NCBI GenBank assembly: GCA_937913075.1 | Contig: CALEPU010000153.1 | Span: 1 to 23,767, forward strand | Direction of reading: 5' to 3' | Source of the DNA: an uncultured Clostridia bacterium | Lineage (GTDB): Bacteria; Bacillota; Clostridia; Christensenellales; CAG-138 | Length of the DNA stretch: 23,767 nucleotides | In this document: positions 8,320-17,900 of the stretch, piece by piece | How positions within the stretch are numbered: the first letter of the stretch is position 1 | How the letters are laid out: every line of letters begins with the position of its first letter | Translations under genes and position numbers: made by a program | Notes under the pieces: model-generated | What the model saw: only the letters and a program-made list of their open reading frames with translations | Told to the model about the DNA's origin: nothing | Databases searched by the model: none

Positions 8320-8481
8320 TTATCTCCCTAGCAAAGCCTTTATCTCCTCGATATTATCCTCGCGCCATGATTTTTCCGCCCAATCGGCGGCGGTCTCGCC
8401 TTCGTTATCTTTCATTGAGGGATCGGCGCCATAGTCGAGCAGAAGGCACACCATATCGGCGTCGCAGACGATCGGTATTCC
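8320..8481 (-). pseudogene. C-terminal ankyrin-repeat remnant, out of frame with padR
   Basis: On the minus strand, one frame over from padR, the sequence reads GIPIVCDADMVCLLLDYGADP, then MKDNEGETAADWAEKSW and a final helix ending in LLGR and a TAA stop at 8320-8322. DMVCLLLDYGADP followed by DNEG.TA.DWA is a textbook ankyrin repeat. There is no start codon or ribosome site of its own, and the padR frame runs straight across it. Only the last one to two repeats of a former ankyrin protein therefore remain, probably joined to padR by a deletion. Read-through by frameshifting is possible but I see no slippery sequence. Confidence 0.65.
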
Positions 8482-8809
8482 TCCCCGAATACAACAGTTT
8501 ATCTATAATCAGCTTTGTCTCCCGCCAGCTTGCGAAGCCCGCAAAATAGGCCTGCCGCCCCTTTTCGGTGATGCGGTAATAGCGCCGCCTTGCGCCGCCC
8601 TCGCTGTCGCCCCAATAGGACTCTATGAGCCAATCGGCTTCAAGTCGGCGGAATGCGGTATACAGCGTCGCCTCCTTGAGCTCATAAAGCCCATCCGAAA
8701 GCTGCCTTACCGCCTTGCCTATCTCATAGCCGTAGCTGTCTCCCTCCATTAGGCGTGCGAGGATTATAGTATCCGTATGACCGCGGATCTCATCCGAAGA
8801 AATCGGCAT
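8405..8809 (-). CDS. PadR-family transcriptional regulator with an altered C-terminus
   Basis: PadR proteins are dimeric winged-helix repressors, often self-regulated and often controlling neighbouring membrane protein or efflux genes. The start at 8809 gives MPISSDEIRGHTDTIIL, a usual PadR-like1 N-terminus, behind a GGAAGGGGT site. The winged-helix spans about residues 14-85, with SYGYEIGKAV, the recognition region EATLYTAFRRLEADWLI and the wing GGARRRYYRIT; a helix ending ETKLIIDKLL (to 106) is the usual end. Residues 107-134 are Arg-rich (RLRRRYGVPSARLWRRS) and are read from ankyrin DNA in the wrong frame, so this tail is not native. The normal target gene that usually follows such a regulator is missing. 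An upstream frame extension to 8881 would cross the promoter and is rejected. Confidence 0.85.
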   Translation of the reverse strand: MPISSDEIRGHTDTIILARLMEGDSYGYEIGKAVRQLSDGLYELKEATLYTAFRRLEADWLIESYWGDSEGGARRRYYRITEKGRQAYFAGFASWRETKLIIDKLLYSGRNTDRLRRRYGVPSARLWRRSLNER

Positions 8810-8839
8810 ATTGATTACCCCTTCCCTGTTGTCATTTGT

Positions 8840-8868
8840 ATTATATAGCAAAGTACCTCGCCTGTCAA
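8840..8868 (-). promoter_or_regulatory. Consensus promoter of padR, with possible operator
   Basis: On the minus strand TTGACA (8868-8863) and TATAAT (8845-8840) are perfect consensus hexamers separated by 17 bases, with the padR ATG 30 bases downstream. TTTG (8835-8838) and CAAA (8849-8852) form an imperfect dyad centred on the -10. That is where a self-repressing PadR protein would be expected to bind, but the dyad is short and the operator is only a guess. Confidence 0.8.
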
Positions 8869-8879
8869 GGTATTTCGGC

Positions 8880-8910
8880 AAAAAAATATTGCCGGACTTT
8901 TTCCGGCAAT
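8880..8910 (-). terminator. Rho-independent terminator for the M3 peptidase transcript
   Basis: ATTGCCGGA (8888-8896) and TCCGGCAAT (8902-8910) form a perfect 9-base stem with a 5-base loop. On the minus strand the stem is followed by ATTTTTTT. It stands about 150 bases past the peptidase stop, after the hairpin cluster at 8922-9051, and just before the padR promoter region. Confidence 0.8.
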
Positions 8911-8921
8911 TTGAAAGGAAA

Positions 8922-8990
8922 AGCCCCGCGGAGGAGTCGCCCGCCCGCGTTCTTTGAACGGTGGGGCGGGCGGTGAAGTCGCGCGGGGCT
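8922..8990. repeat. Long nested inverted repeat (69 bases)
   Basis: Three nested paired blocks share one centre: AGCCCCGCG (8922-8930) with CGCGGGGCT (8982-8990), CGCCCGCCC (8938-8946) with GGGCGGGCG (8964-8972), and CGTTC (8948-8952) with GAACG (8956-8960) around a TTT loop. There is no T-run, so it is not a plain terminator. It may be an extragenic palindromic element, an mRNA-stabilising 3' structure or a small structured RNA. Confidence 0.7.
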
Positions 8991-9051
8991 GTGCGGCTGC
9001 CAAACTGCCGCGACTTGGAGCGGCAGGTTGGCGTTTAAGTCGCGCGAGGCT
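8976..9051. repeat. Pair of 15-base direct repeats flanking a second hairpin
   Basis: AAGTCGCGCGGGGCT (8976-8990) recurs as AAGTCGCGCGAGGCT (9037-9051), 14 of 15 identical. Between them GCCAAACTGCCGC (8999-9011) pairs with GCGGCAGGTTGGC (9020-9032), 12 of 13 positions, around an 8-base loop. The first copy forms the right arm of the longer hairpin at 8922-8990. The repeat unit plus hairpin suggests a partly duplicated or composite palindromic element directly behind the peptidase gene. Confidence 0.65.
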
Positions 9052-9057
9052 ATAAGC

Positions 9058-10821
9058 TCAGCAGCTCGCGACCAGCCTCTTGAACTCCTCTATCTTCTCT
9101 ATATAGGAGGCGAGACTCATGCGCCAGAAGTCCTTAGAGGTCAGGTCGATGCCCGCGATAAGCGCGGTCTCCTCGACGGTCTTAACGGGGGTAGCGTGCA
9201 GCAGCTCCTTATATTTCTTTACAAACTCAGGACCGTCCGCGAGATACTTGGCATACAGACCCCTTGCAAAAAGCCCGCCGAAGGCATAGGGCCAGTTGTA
9301 GAAGGAGAGACCGCTTGAATAATAGTGTCCCTTGCAGACCCACATATACGGGTGCAGACAGTCATGATCGAGCCCATCGCCGTAGGCCTTCTTCTGGGCG
9401 TCAAGCATCATTTCGCAGAGGGTATCGGGGAACATAAAGCTCTCCTCGCGGTTGGCAAACACCGCGCTCTCAAACAGATAACGGCTGTAAATATCGCAGA
9501 TTATCTGGGTAACGTCCATAAGCTGGCTCTCAATAAGGGCAAGCTTGACCTTGGGATCCTTTGCACCCGCGATCGCGGCGTCCATAACAACGTGCTCGTT
9601 GAAGGTGGATGCGGTCTCCGCCACAGGCATGGAATAGTCGTCATTGAGAGGTCTGTGATCCTCGATATTGAGGTTATGGAAGGCATGCCCCAATTCATGC
9701 GCGAGGGTGACTATGTCGCTGAAGCTGCCGTCGAAATTCGTAAGCACACGGCTCTGCTTATGGGTCTTGATGCCTGCGCAGAAGGCGCCGCCGACCTTGC
9801 CCTCATGGGGATAGAAGTCGATCCAAGCCTCGTCAAAAGCCCGCTTTACCATATCGTGCAGCTCCATATCGAAGCCCTTGAAGGTGTTTAAAAGGTAATC
9901 CCTTGCCTCCTCGGTGGTATAGGTCTTATCATTTGCGCCCATGGGAGCGAACATATCATACCACGGACAGCCGTTCTTATGACCGAGCGCTTCTCCCTTG
10001 ACCCTTAAATACTCACGGAATATGGGCATATACTCATCCATTGCGCCCATGAGAGCGTCGAGCGTCTCCTTCTTCATGTGTGCGTCATAGAGAGTCTTTG
10101 CGAGCGGGGACTCGAAGCCCCTCAGCCTTGCCTCGTTGATGACCTGAAGCTTGATATTGTTGAGCGCAGCCGCGACAGGCTCCTTTATCTTATCATAGCA
10201 GGCGAGCTCCGCCTCGTAAGCCTCCTTGCGGACGGCGGGATCGGGATCGTACGCCTTGTTCCTTATTGCCGAGAGATTGACGCTCTCGCCCCTGAAATCC
10301 GCTGTGACAGAGGAGGTTAAAGAGCTTTGCAGGTCACCCCACGCATTACCGCCGCTTATATCGTAGAGCGCCATTATCTCCTCGGCTTCCTCGCTTAGAA
10401 GATGCTTGTTGTCCTCAACAATGTTATGCAGCATGTAGCTGTACTCTAAGAGCACAGGATCGGCGGCGATGACTTCATCCAAATTCTCGATAGAGGCAAT
10501 GTATTTGTTGAGCTTGGTGCGCGCCTTTGTCATGGAGCTCATGCGCCCCATGAGCTGACCCATGCATGCGGCGGCTTCCGCGTCCTTGGTGTTACAGCTC
10601 TGCTTCAGCGAGCAGAACTCAAACAGATCGGAGAAGAGATTACCCTGCTCCTCCAAAAGACCTATCATCTCGCGAAGGGTCTCGCCCGCGGGCTTTTCGC
10701 CTATCCTATCGACCGCATCATTAAAGCGCTTGACAGCCTCCTCCGTTGCAGCCATATCCCTCTTGAACTCGGGCGTGTCATAGCCCTTGTACAGTATGTC
10801 CAGCGACCATTCCTTATTCAT
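9058..10821 (-). CDS. M3-family oligoendopeptidase (PepF-like)
   Basis: M3 zinc metallopeptidases hydrolyse short peptides in the cytoplasm, in peptide nutrition and turnover. This 587-residue protein has the zinc motif HELGH at 375-379 and a downstream Glu (E402 in PVAETASTF) at the expected distance for the third ligand. The surrounding FNEHVV and the C-terminal YNWPYAFGGLFARGLY block are typical of the PepF/M3 group. Length is right for the clostridial oligoendopeptidase group. The start at 10821 has AAAGGAG about 8 bases upstream. It has its own promoter (10862-10890) and terminator, so it is a single-gene transcript unrelated to the cluster on its right. No signal peptide is present. Confidence 0.95.
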   Translation of the reverse strand: MNKEWSLDILYKGYDTPEFKRDMAATEEAVKRFNDAVDRIGEKPAGETLREMIGLLEEQGNLFSDLFEFCSLKQSCNTKDAEAAACMGQLMGRMSSMTKARTKLNKYIASIENLDEVIAADPVLLEYSYMLHNIVEDNKHLLSEEAEEIMALYDISGGNAWGDLQSSLTSSVTADFRGESVNLSAIRNKAYDPDPAVRKEAYEAELACYDKIKEPVAAALNNIKLQVINEARLRGFESPLAKTLYDAHMKKETLDALMGAMDEYMPIFREYLRVKGEALGHKNGCPWYDMFAPMGANDKTYTTEEARDYLLNTFKGFDMELHDMVKRAFDEAWIDFYPHEGKVGGAFCAGIKTHKQSRVLTNFDGSFSDIVTLAHELGHAFHNLNIEDHRPLNDDYSMPVAETASTFNEHVVMDAAIAGAKDPKVKLALIESQLMDVTQIICDIYSRYLFESAVFANREESFMFPDTLCEMMLDAQKKAYGDGLDHDCLHPYMWVCKGHYYSSGLSFYNWPYAFGGLFARGLYAKYLADGPEFVKKYKELLHATPVKTVEETALIAGIDLTSKDFWRMSLASYIEKIEEFKRLVASC

Positions 10822-10861
10822 AGACAGCTCCTTTCCGCTTTGCGGCAGTTGTTACAGCTTC

Positions 10862-10890
10862 ATTATACCAATTTTGCCCCGGTTTGTCAC
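10862..10890 (-). promoter_or_regulatory. Promoter of the M3 oligoendopeptidase gene
   Basis: On the minus strand GTGACA (10890-10885) and TATAAT (10867-10862) are 17 bases apart, with the start codon 40 bases further on. It begins only a few bases past the terminator of the glycosyltransferase gene, so the peptidase starts a new transcript. Confidence 0.7.
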
Positions 10891-10893
10891 TAT

Positions 10894-10928
10894 AAAAATG
10901 CCTCATGGCGCAGTGCGGCGCAGGAGGC
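10894..10928 (-). terminator. Rho-independent terminator ending the SipW-type export cluster
   Basis: On the minus strand GCCTCCTGCGC (10928-10918) can pair with GCGCCATGAGGC (10911-10900), with one mismatched or bulged position, and is followed by ATTTTTA. It lies 12 bases past the glycosyltransferase stop and is the only clear terminator between there and the right edge of the window on this strand. Confidence 0.8.
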
Positions 10929-10940
10929 ATAATATGTTAT

Positions 10941-11939
10941 TCATTTACCTAAAAGGCTTTTAATACCGCGTTCGAGCTTCACAAGCCTCAAAAACGCGGC
11001 TGTGCCGTGCTTGGGCCCCAATATGCGAACTAAGCTTTTGAGCTTGGGAATGCAGAAAATGATATCGGGCTTGATGCGATATGCCTCCTCTGCTGCCGCG
11101 GCGACCTTGCTTGCATGCCTGCCCGGGATCGAGGTGCTTTGGAGCAAGCCGCTCTTAAACAGCCACTCTGCCCGTGAATTGAGAAAACTAAGTCTCGCTT
11201 CATTGCCGCAATAGCGCTCACGTTCACGCAAAAGCTCCGCAGAAGAAGCAAGCATGTGGAGCTTGTTTTCGATATTGAGCCTTGTATTTCGCGAGCCCTC
11301 GTGATATCTGTAAAGATAAAACTCGCCTCCGGCTGCGGCATAGCTTTCCGCCGCGCATATCAGGCGCGGAGTATAACGCTCATCCTCATGCAAAAGCCCC
11401 GGCTCAAATGTCAGCCCGCGCTGCTCATGAAAGCTCTTTTTGATCGCGTACCTGCAAGGAGAAATACAGTATTTGGAGCCTTTCTCACGGATAAACTCAA
11501 TAAGCTCATCTGCCTTGCCATGTTCCGCCAGCCCGTCAAGGCTGTCTAATGGCTTCGCCTCGGAGGGCGAATTTGTAAATTGCGATATGGTACAAACTAT
11601 AAGATCGGGCGAGCCGTGCTTTAAAATTGCGTCATTGACATTGGAAAGGGCGCCTTCCGCAATAAGATCGTCCCCATCAAGAAAGACTATGTACTCGCCC
11701 TTTGCCGACTTGACGCCGAGGTTCCTTGCAATCGATGGACCTTCGTTCTTTTTGTGTATGACGCTCACCCGCTGATCGCGCCGGGCAAATTCATCGCAAA
11801 TGCTCGGAGTAAAATCAGTGCTCCCGTCATCAACAAGCAATACCTGAATGTCGGAAAAGGATTGTGATAATACGCTTTCCACGCACTCGCGAACGTATCG
11901 TTCCTGTTGATAGAGAGGAATAATAATACTAAATCTCAT
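10941..11939 (-). CDS. Family 2 (GT-A) glycosyltransferase
   Basis: GT2 enzymes transfer a sugar from a nucleotide-sugar donor to a lipid, glycan or protein acceptor on the cytoplasmic side. The 332-residue protein opens with FSIIIPLYQQERYV and has the nucleotide-binding DDGSTD (37-42), NEGPSIARNLG and the metal-binding LDGDD (87-91) motifs. LHEDERY further on is the likely catalytic acidic region. No membrane anchor is obvious; the C-terminus is basic and may touch the membrane. GAGG lies about 8 bases before the ATG. It follows the giant surface protein by 32 bases and is the last gene before the terminator. Decorating the exported proteins or their attachment polymer is a reasonable guess, but donor and acceptor are unknown. 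Confidence 0.92.
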   Translation of the reverse strand: MRFSIIIPLYQQERYVRECVESVLSQSFSDIQVLLVDDGSTDFTPSICDEFARRDQRVSVIHKKNEGPSIARNLGVKSAKGEYIVFLDGDDLIAEGALSNVNDAILKHGSPDLIVCTISQFTNSPSEAKPLDSLDGLAEHGKADELIEFIREKGSKYCISPCRYAIKKSFHEQRGLTFEPGLLHEDERYTPRLICAAESYAAAGGEFYLYRYHEGSRNTRLNIENKLHMLASSAELLRERERYCGNEARLSFLNSRAEWLFKSGLLQSTSIPGRHASKVAAAAEEAYRIKPDIIFCIPKLKSLVRILGPKHGTAAFLRLVKLERGIKSLLGK

Positions 11940-11971
11940 TACTTATCCTCACGGGAGCACGATATTTAATT

Positions 11972-14900
11972 TCAGCCGTTGCGCCTTGACATGCTGTCGC
12001 CTGCGACAGCATCGCCATCGCCGGAGCCCTCGCCTTCGCCCTCACTGCCGTTGTTGCCGTCGGGACCTTCGCCGGAGCCTGCTCCGGTGTTATCTTCGGG
12101 ATGGCTGTCTGCGCCGTCCTCCTCGTCGCCCTGCTCCTCGGGGAGGATCGCCTCGGGAAGCTCAACAGCGAAGGGATTTGCAGCTGCGCCGCCATAAAGC
12201 GCGAGCTTATCGGAACAGCCGCTGAACACCTGCTCACCCATGTTGCGCATGGCGTCCGTGGGTATATAGACGACCTCAAGCTTCTCAGCGCCGGCAAACG
12301 CATATGCCTCGATCCTCGTAACACCCGCGGGGACCTCGTAGCCCGTATCAGCGCTTGCGGCGGGATAGCGGATGAGCACCGTGCCGTCCTTGCTGTAAAG
12401 CACGCCATGCTCGTCGGCGGAGAAGTGCCTGTTATCGGCACTGACAGCAAAGGCAGTGACCTCGGCGTCGTTGAATGCGGTCGGCATGACTGCATCGACC
12501 TCGATCCTTGCGCCGTTGTCATCTGTCACATAAGCGGGGATGCGTACATCGCCGCTGCCGTCGAACCCGGTTATGGTCGCATTGCCGTCATCGTTGACGA
12601 CGAAGCTGAACGAGCCATAGCTTAACGACTTGCCAAGCTCAACGCCCAAGAGCCTGCTGCTCTCATTAAGACACTGTATGAAGGGGTGCCAGTTGATCCC
12701 GTTGGCGTAGGCCGTGAAGCTGCCTGCGGGGATGTTTATGGTGATATCGCCCCTCTTGATGTAGTAGACTATGTCGCCGTCTACCTGTGCTGTCCTCAAA
12801 ATGCCGAAGACCTCATTGGAAAGCAGTACGGGCGGAGTAGCGGAATTGAAATTGAAGGTATTGACCGCGCAGTTGCCGCCGAACGCGCCGCCGTCGATGG
12901 TAGTTACACCGCTCATGGTAAGGGTGGTAAGGCGGATCGCATCCTTAAACGCGTTCTTTGCAATCGTCCTGACAGCCGTGGGAACATTGAAGGAGCTCGA
13001 GGTGAGCGCACCGCAGTAATATATGAGCACGCTGCCGTCCTTGGTGTAGAGCACGCCGTTCTGCGCGGAGTAGTTGTTGTTGTCGGAAGCAACACTAATG
13101 CTCGTGATCGCAGTGCCCGTGAACGCTCCGGGGTTGATAAACACTACCGATGCGGGGATGGTAACGCTCGTTAGCGAGGTGCCCTGGAATGCGCCGTCGG
13201 CGATCTCGGCAACCGTGTAGCTCGCACCGTTTGCGCCTGTGATCGTTGCGGGTATCGAAAGAGTGGTCCCGCTGCCATTGTAGCTGCGGATAACAGCCCT
13301 GTTAAGCCCGTTGTCGGTAATTATGTGGAAGCTGTAATTGCCGTCCGAAGACTCCATAGTATTGCCGATCTCCGCAAAGTAGCCGGCGGCGTATAATGCG
13401 GACCAGTACCTCGCTTCTGCGTACAGAGGTAGGGCATCTGAGGGAACGTAGATAGTCAAACCGCTGTCAGTGCCAAATCCGGGACCGGGTACGCCGGACT
13501 CACCGCCGTTGCCGGTGTACTCTGTGATGAAGCTTCCACCGAGTATCGCAGGGCTGGGACCGGTCAGCGTTATGCTGCGAAGATTGCTGCAGTGATCGAT
13601 CGGATATGGTGCAGTAAATGATGTTAGATTAGCACCGAAATACAACGCTTCCAAAGCAGAGCTGTTGTAAAATGTATGGTATGATCTTACCTCCTCAATA
13701 CTGTTGAATGCTATTGTTAAAGGACCGCCGAAGGTGTTTAAAAACTCTTCACCCGAACTGAGTATTTTTATAGATTCGAAATTCCAATAGATGTTAGGCG
13801 AGACATACGCTCCGTAAAAACCACGTTGTGCAATGCTGGTAACCTTAGAAAAATCTATGCCGTTTCCAAAGCCTACCCCTGCAAATGCAGATGATCCGAT
13901 GTTAACATCCGACTCTGATGCAAACCCATTGATAAATACACCGGTCCTGTTCGTATCACTGTAACTTGCATAGCTAAATAGGCTGTTGGAAACAAGCGTG
14001 CAGCCGCTTGTCACATAAAGAAGATCATAAATCGTTAAGCTCGAACCATAGCCTGCCAACACCCTGCCAGAATTAACCGGCATTTCGCCATCGAGCGAAA
14101 CTGTACCTATGTTGACATCGTTTGCCGTGGAGCTGAACAGCCAAGCACCGTACGAATACTCATCGGGATGCTCGTTATAATACCCTGTATTGCCCATCCG
14201 GACGTACTCAATATTTAGTCCGCCGAATGCGCTTGAACCGACCTTCATCGCCGATGTGATATCTATCTCGTCGATTGTGCAGCCTTCATTGTTCTTGACT
14301 CCATAGAAGGCATTTGCACCGATGATATATACGCCGCTGACGTCGATATGTGTGATGCCGCCGCCTGTGATCTGGTAGAAGGCTCTCTCGCCTATGGAAT
14401 ATATGTCCGAGAAGTCCATGGACGTTATTGAGCTGAGGCTTGCGTTTGCAAAGCAGTTGCTGCCCATGACCGCGCCGTCGGCGAGCGTTATGGCGGCAAG
14501 GCTGTTGAGCTTTGCATTCTGGAATGCTCTTTCTCCAAGCTCCGCGATATTGGACATATCAAGCGTTGTATTGCCTATCGTGCAGTTGCAGAAGGCATAC
14601 TTGCCTATGACCTCTACGTTAGAGCTGATATTGAGCTGACCTATGTTGTTGCTGCCATTGAACATATAGTCCGGAAGCGTATCGCCGGCATAATCGATAT
14701 TGACCGTGCCGTATGTCGCTGAGCCGGCAAACAGCGCGTTCGTATTGGTCTCGGTAGCGCTCCTGGGTATCCAGCCGCTGATGTTGAGAGTCGTGATATT
14801 GCAGCCGGGGAATATGCCGGCAGAAGTGGTGCTGCCCTCTACGTTGCCGTACTGGCAATCCATATCAACAGCGCCTTGGTCCGCATAAAGCGAAGCGTCG

Positions 14901-17900
14901 AGCCCCACATAGACATCATTGAGCCCGTTGTTTGCAAATGCATTACCGCCGAGCCTCTTGACGTTGCGGGCATATACGTTGTTATAGTTCTTACCGAACG
15001 CATTGAACTTGCCGTTAAACGTACCGTTGAGTATCGTATCAACGTTGTCAACGTACAGCGAGGTACCGTAAAGTCCCATATTGGTGACAATGCTGCCGCT
15101 TATCCTGCCAAGATCGTTGAGCTTTAAAGTGCCCTTCCATACCTTTAAGCTGTTGAGCGCGTTATCCTCCGGAATATAGCTGCCCGAGAGATCGAGCGTA
15201 CCGGAGCTTGTCATGCTGTTGAACAGCTCCTCAGACAGTGTGCCGGAGACCGTAGTACCGAGAGTTACATTGCCGAAGGCGTATGCGCCCAGATAAGTCA
15301 TGCCGGTAAAGGATGTGGGGCGCTCGCTCGAATACTTTATCTGCGCTTTGCGGAAAGCATCTGCGCCGATACTAGTGACGTTGTTAAGCGTAAGGCTATT
15401 GAGCTTGGCGTTGTAGAATACGCCCCTCTCTATTGTCTTGACCGCCACGGGCATATCAATGCTGACGTACAAGCTGCTCTGGAGCGATATTGCAAGGCGG
15501 TAGCTGTACTCACCCAGCGTGGTCACGCTGTATGTATAGCCGTTATTGGTAACCGATGCGGGTATAGCAAGGGTGTTATTGGCAACCAAAGTACCCCTGT
15601 AATATATGAGCTGAGCGCTCTCGTTTGTAAGTATCTTATAGAAGCCGTTGCTGCCCTCGTCGAAGAAGTCGTAGTGCTCATACGCACGGTATGCGTAATT
15701 GGGATACGCCGTGCGGAAGTCGCCGAGCAGATACTCATACATGAAGATTACAGTGCGGTTCATAGCGAAGCCCTGCAAAATGGTGTTATCGACGGGCACC
15801 GTTGAATCCCACGTGATGTATATATGCGCATCGGCAGCGACGCTGAATGCGTTTGCGCCTATGGAGGTTACGTTGTTTGATATAGTGAGGAACTCTATCG
15901 AAGTACCTGCAAAGGCATTGTCACCGATGCTGATCTCGGAAATGGGCAGTATGAGCTCGGTGAGGTTCGTTGCTCCGTTCATAGCGCTGGAAGGTATTGC
16001 GCCGCCGAGCATGAGTGCATACTCAAGATTGAGGTAGTTGAGCTGGGTCAAGTTCTGCCTCATGTAGGAGAAGTCGGCAGGCTTTACGGTACCGTTCTCA
16101 TAGGTGACAATCGTGAGGTGTGTCATGCCCGACCATTCGGAAACGATGTCGGGGTTCTCCGCGAAGAACGCAGCAAGCAGATCATGCACGTTGTCGCTCT
16201 CATTGACGAGAATGACGGTGTAATCACCTACATCATTCCTTATGACCTGATTGCCGCCGGTAAAGCCCGACTCGATATCCACGTCGAAGAAGTAGTAGCC
16301 GGCGTACTGACCCTCGCCGTTCTTGCTTGTAACGTGCCAGCCCACGGTTGCGCCCGCGGAGTTTATAGCCCTTGCATTCGTGTCACGAGGGGGGTTGAGA
16401 TCGGGACCTGTGATATGACCGACAGCCCACGGCGGCATTATGACGGCATAAAGCCCGTCGCCGGTATCGGTGAACTTGTTGCAGTTGAGGATGTAGATCT
16501 GCTCCTCGCCGCTGCCCGAGTAGTTCATAGCGGAAAGGTCGAGCTGCTTTATCTCACCGTAGTTATATACGGCGATATCGTGCGCGCCGGGGTAAGCCTT
16601 TATAATGCCCGTTACGGAGTTGGAGTTGATCTTGACGCCGGTCTCGGAGTCGACCTCCATGGTTGCAAGCGCTGCGGTAGCGCTGCCCGTCCAGACCCAG
16701 ACCTGAGCCGCCGTCTGCGTATAGCCGTACTGTGTATGGTTATAATCCCTCATACAGTCGACGTAGAACTCGCCGCCCTCGACCTCGTCGGTCTCGGAAT
16801 TGTAATGACCGAGAATTATCGCGGCGTTGCCGACGTCCTGCGAGCTGCCGGAGCCTATGAGCTCGAACATCGCGTTGGGCATATCGATTATGAGGTCGCC
16901 CCAAACGTAGAGCCTGGAGCTGCCGGAGATAACCAACGAGCAATGACCGGCAGACGCAGTATCATAAGCGAGGTTGCCGCGTATTATAAGCGTGTGTCCG
17001 TTGAGGTTGATGTTGACCCTCTGCAATATGGTTATGGAATCGTTGACCTCGATATTCTGCATGAGGAATATCGTGTCGTTGTTTGCCGCCGCCCTGACAG
17101 CCTCAACAAATGCAGCCGCGGAATCGACGTAGGTGCTGTTGCCCGCGTTATCGTTGTCGTTCTCGGGCGCGTTCTTCTGCTTGACGTTGATGGAAGCGTT
17201 GATCCTTGCGCTGTAATCGTCCGCAGCCTCGACCTTGCTGGTCTGAGGTATATACTTGGTAGGCAGATTGTAACAGCAAAAGTCCAGCCTGTAATAGTTA
17301 ACCGTCTTGCGCTCTATCTCGCCGATCTTTGTGCTCTTGGAGTATTCCGTTAGCTTGAAGCTGGAGGAATGTGCGGCTATCTCGGAGGCGCCTGTCTGGG
17401 TATAGCCCGCAGCGTAATTGCTGAGACCGCTCGTATTCAGGCTGCTGCCGGTGAGCTCCGAAATGGGGTTTATCAGAAAGTGGAAGTAATCCAGCGAGTT
17501 CTCGTTCATCGAGGAGCCGAGGATGCCCTGAAGGGTGAGGTACGATTTAACGTCGATGGTACCCTTGTTTTCTATCGCTATATAGCGAACTCCTGCGGAA
17601 TCGGCGTCCCAATCGCTGTAAGTGATTATTCCCTCGCTGTTGGCGCTGCTCTGACCTGTATGCGCTTCGTTTTCATCTGCGGTACCGTCGAGCTCGATCA
17701 GGGAACCGTTTTCGTATTTATATACGTGGATAGCGACCTCCATCGTGCCGATGTCGATCTGACCCTGGATATAGTCCTTCTGAGAAGTAAACCAAGCGAA
17801 CACGCCGCTGCCCGCCAAAACGAGCACGGCAAGCACTGCGCTTATGAGTACCGAGAGCTTTTTGCCCGAGGACGTTTGCCTCATCGACCTGCGCCTCCTC

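Noticed and set aside
9325..9891. Plus-strand frames opposite the M3 peptidase
   Set aside because: They mirror the peptidase coding sequence, which carries the intact HELGH zinc site and full family length.
16118..17353. A 411-codon open frame on the plus strand
   Set aside because: It is wholly antisense to the giant LRR protein gene, whose protein has a recognisable signal and repeats; the plus frame shows no family motif or ribosome site.
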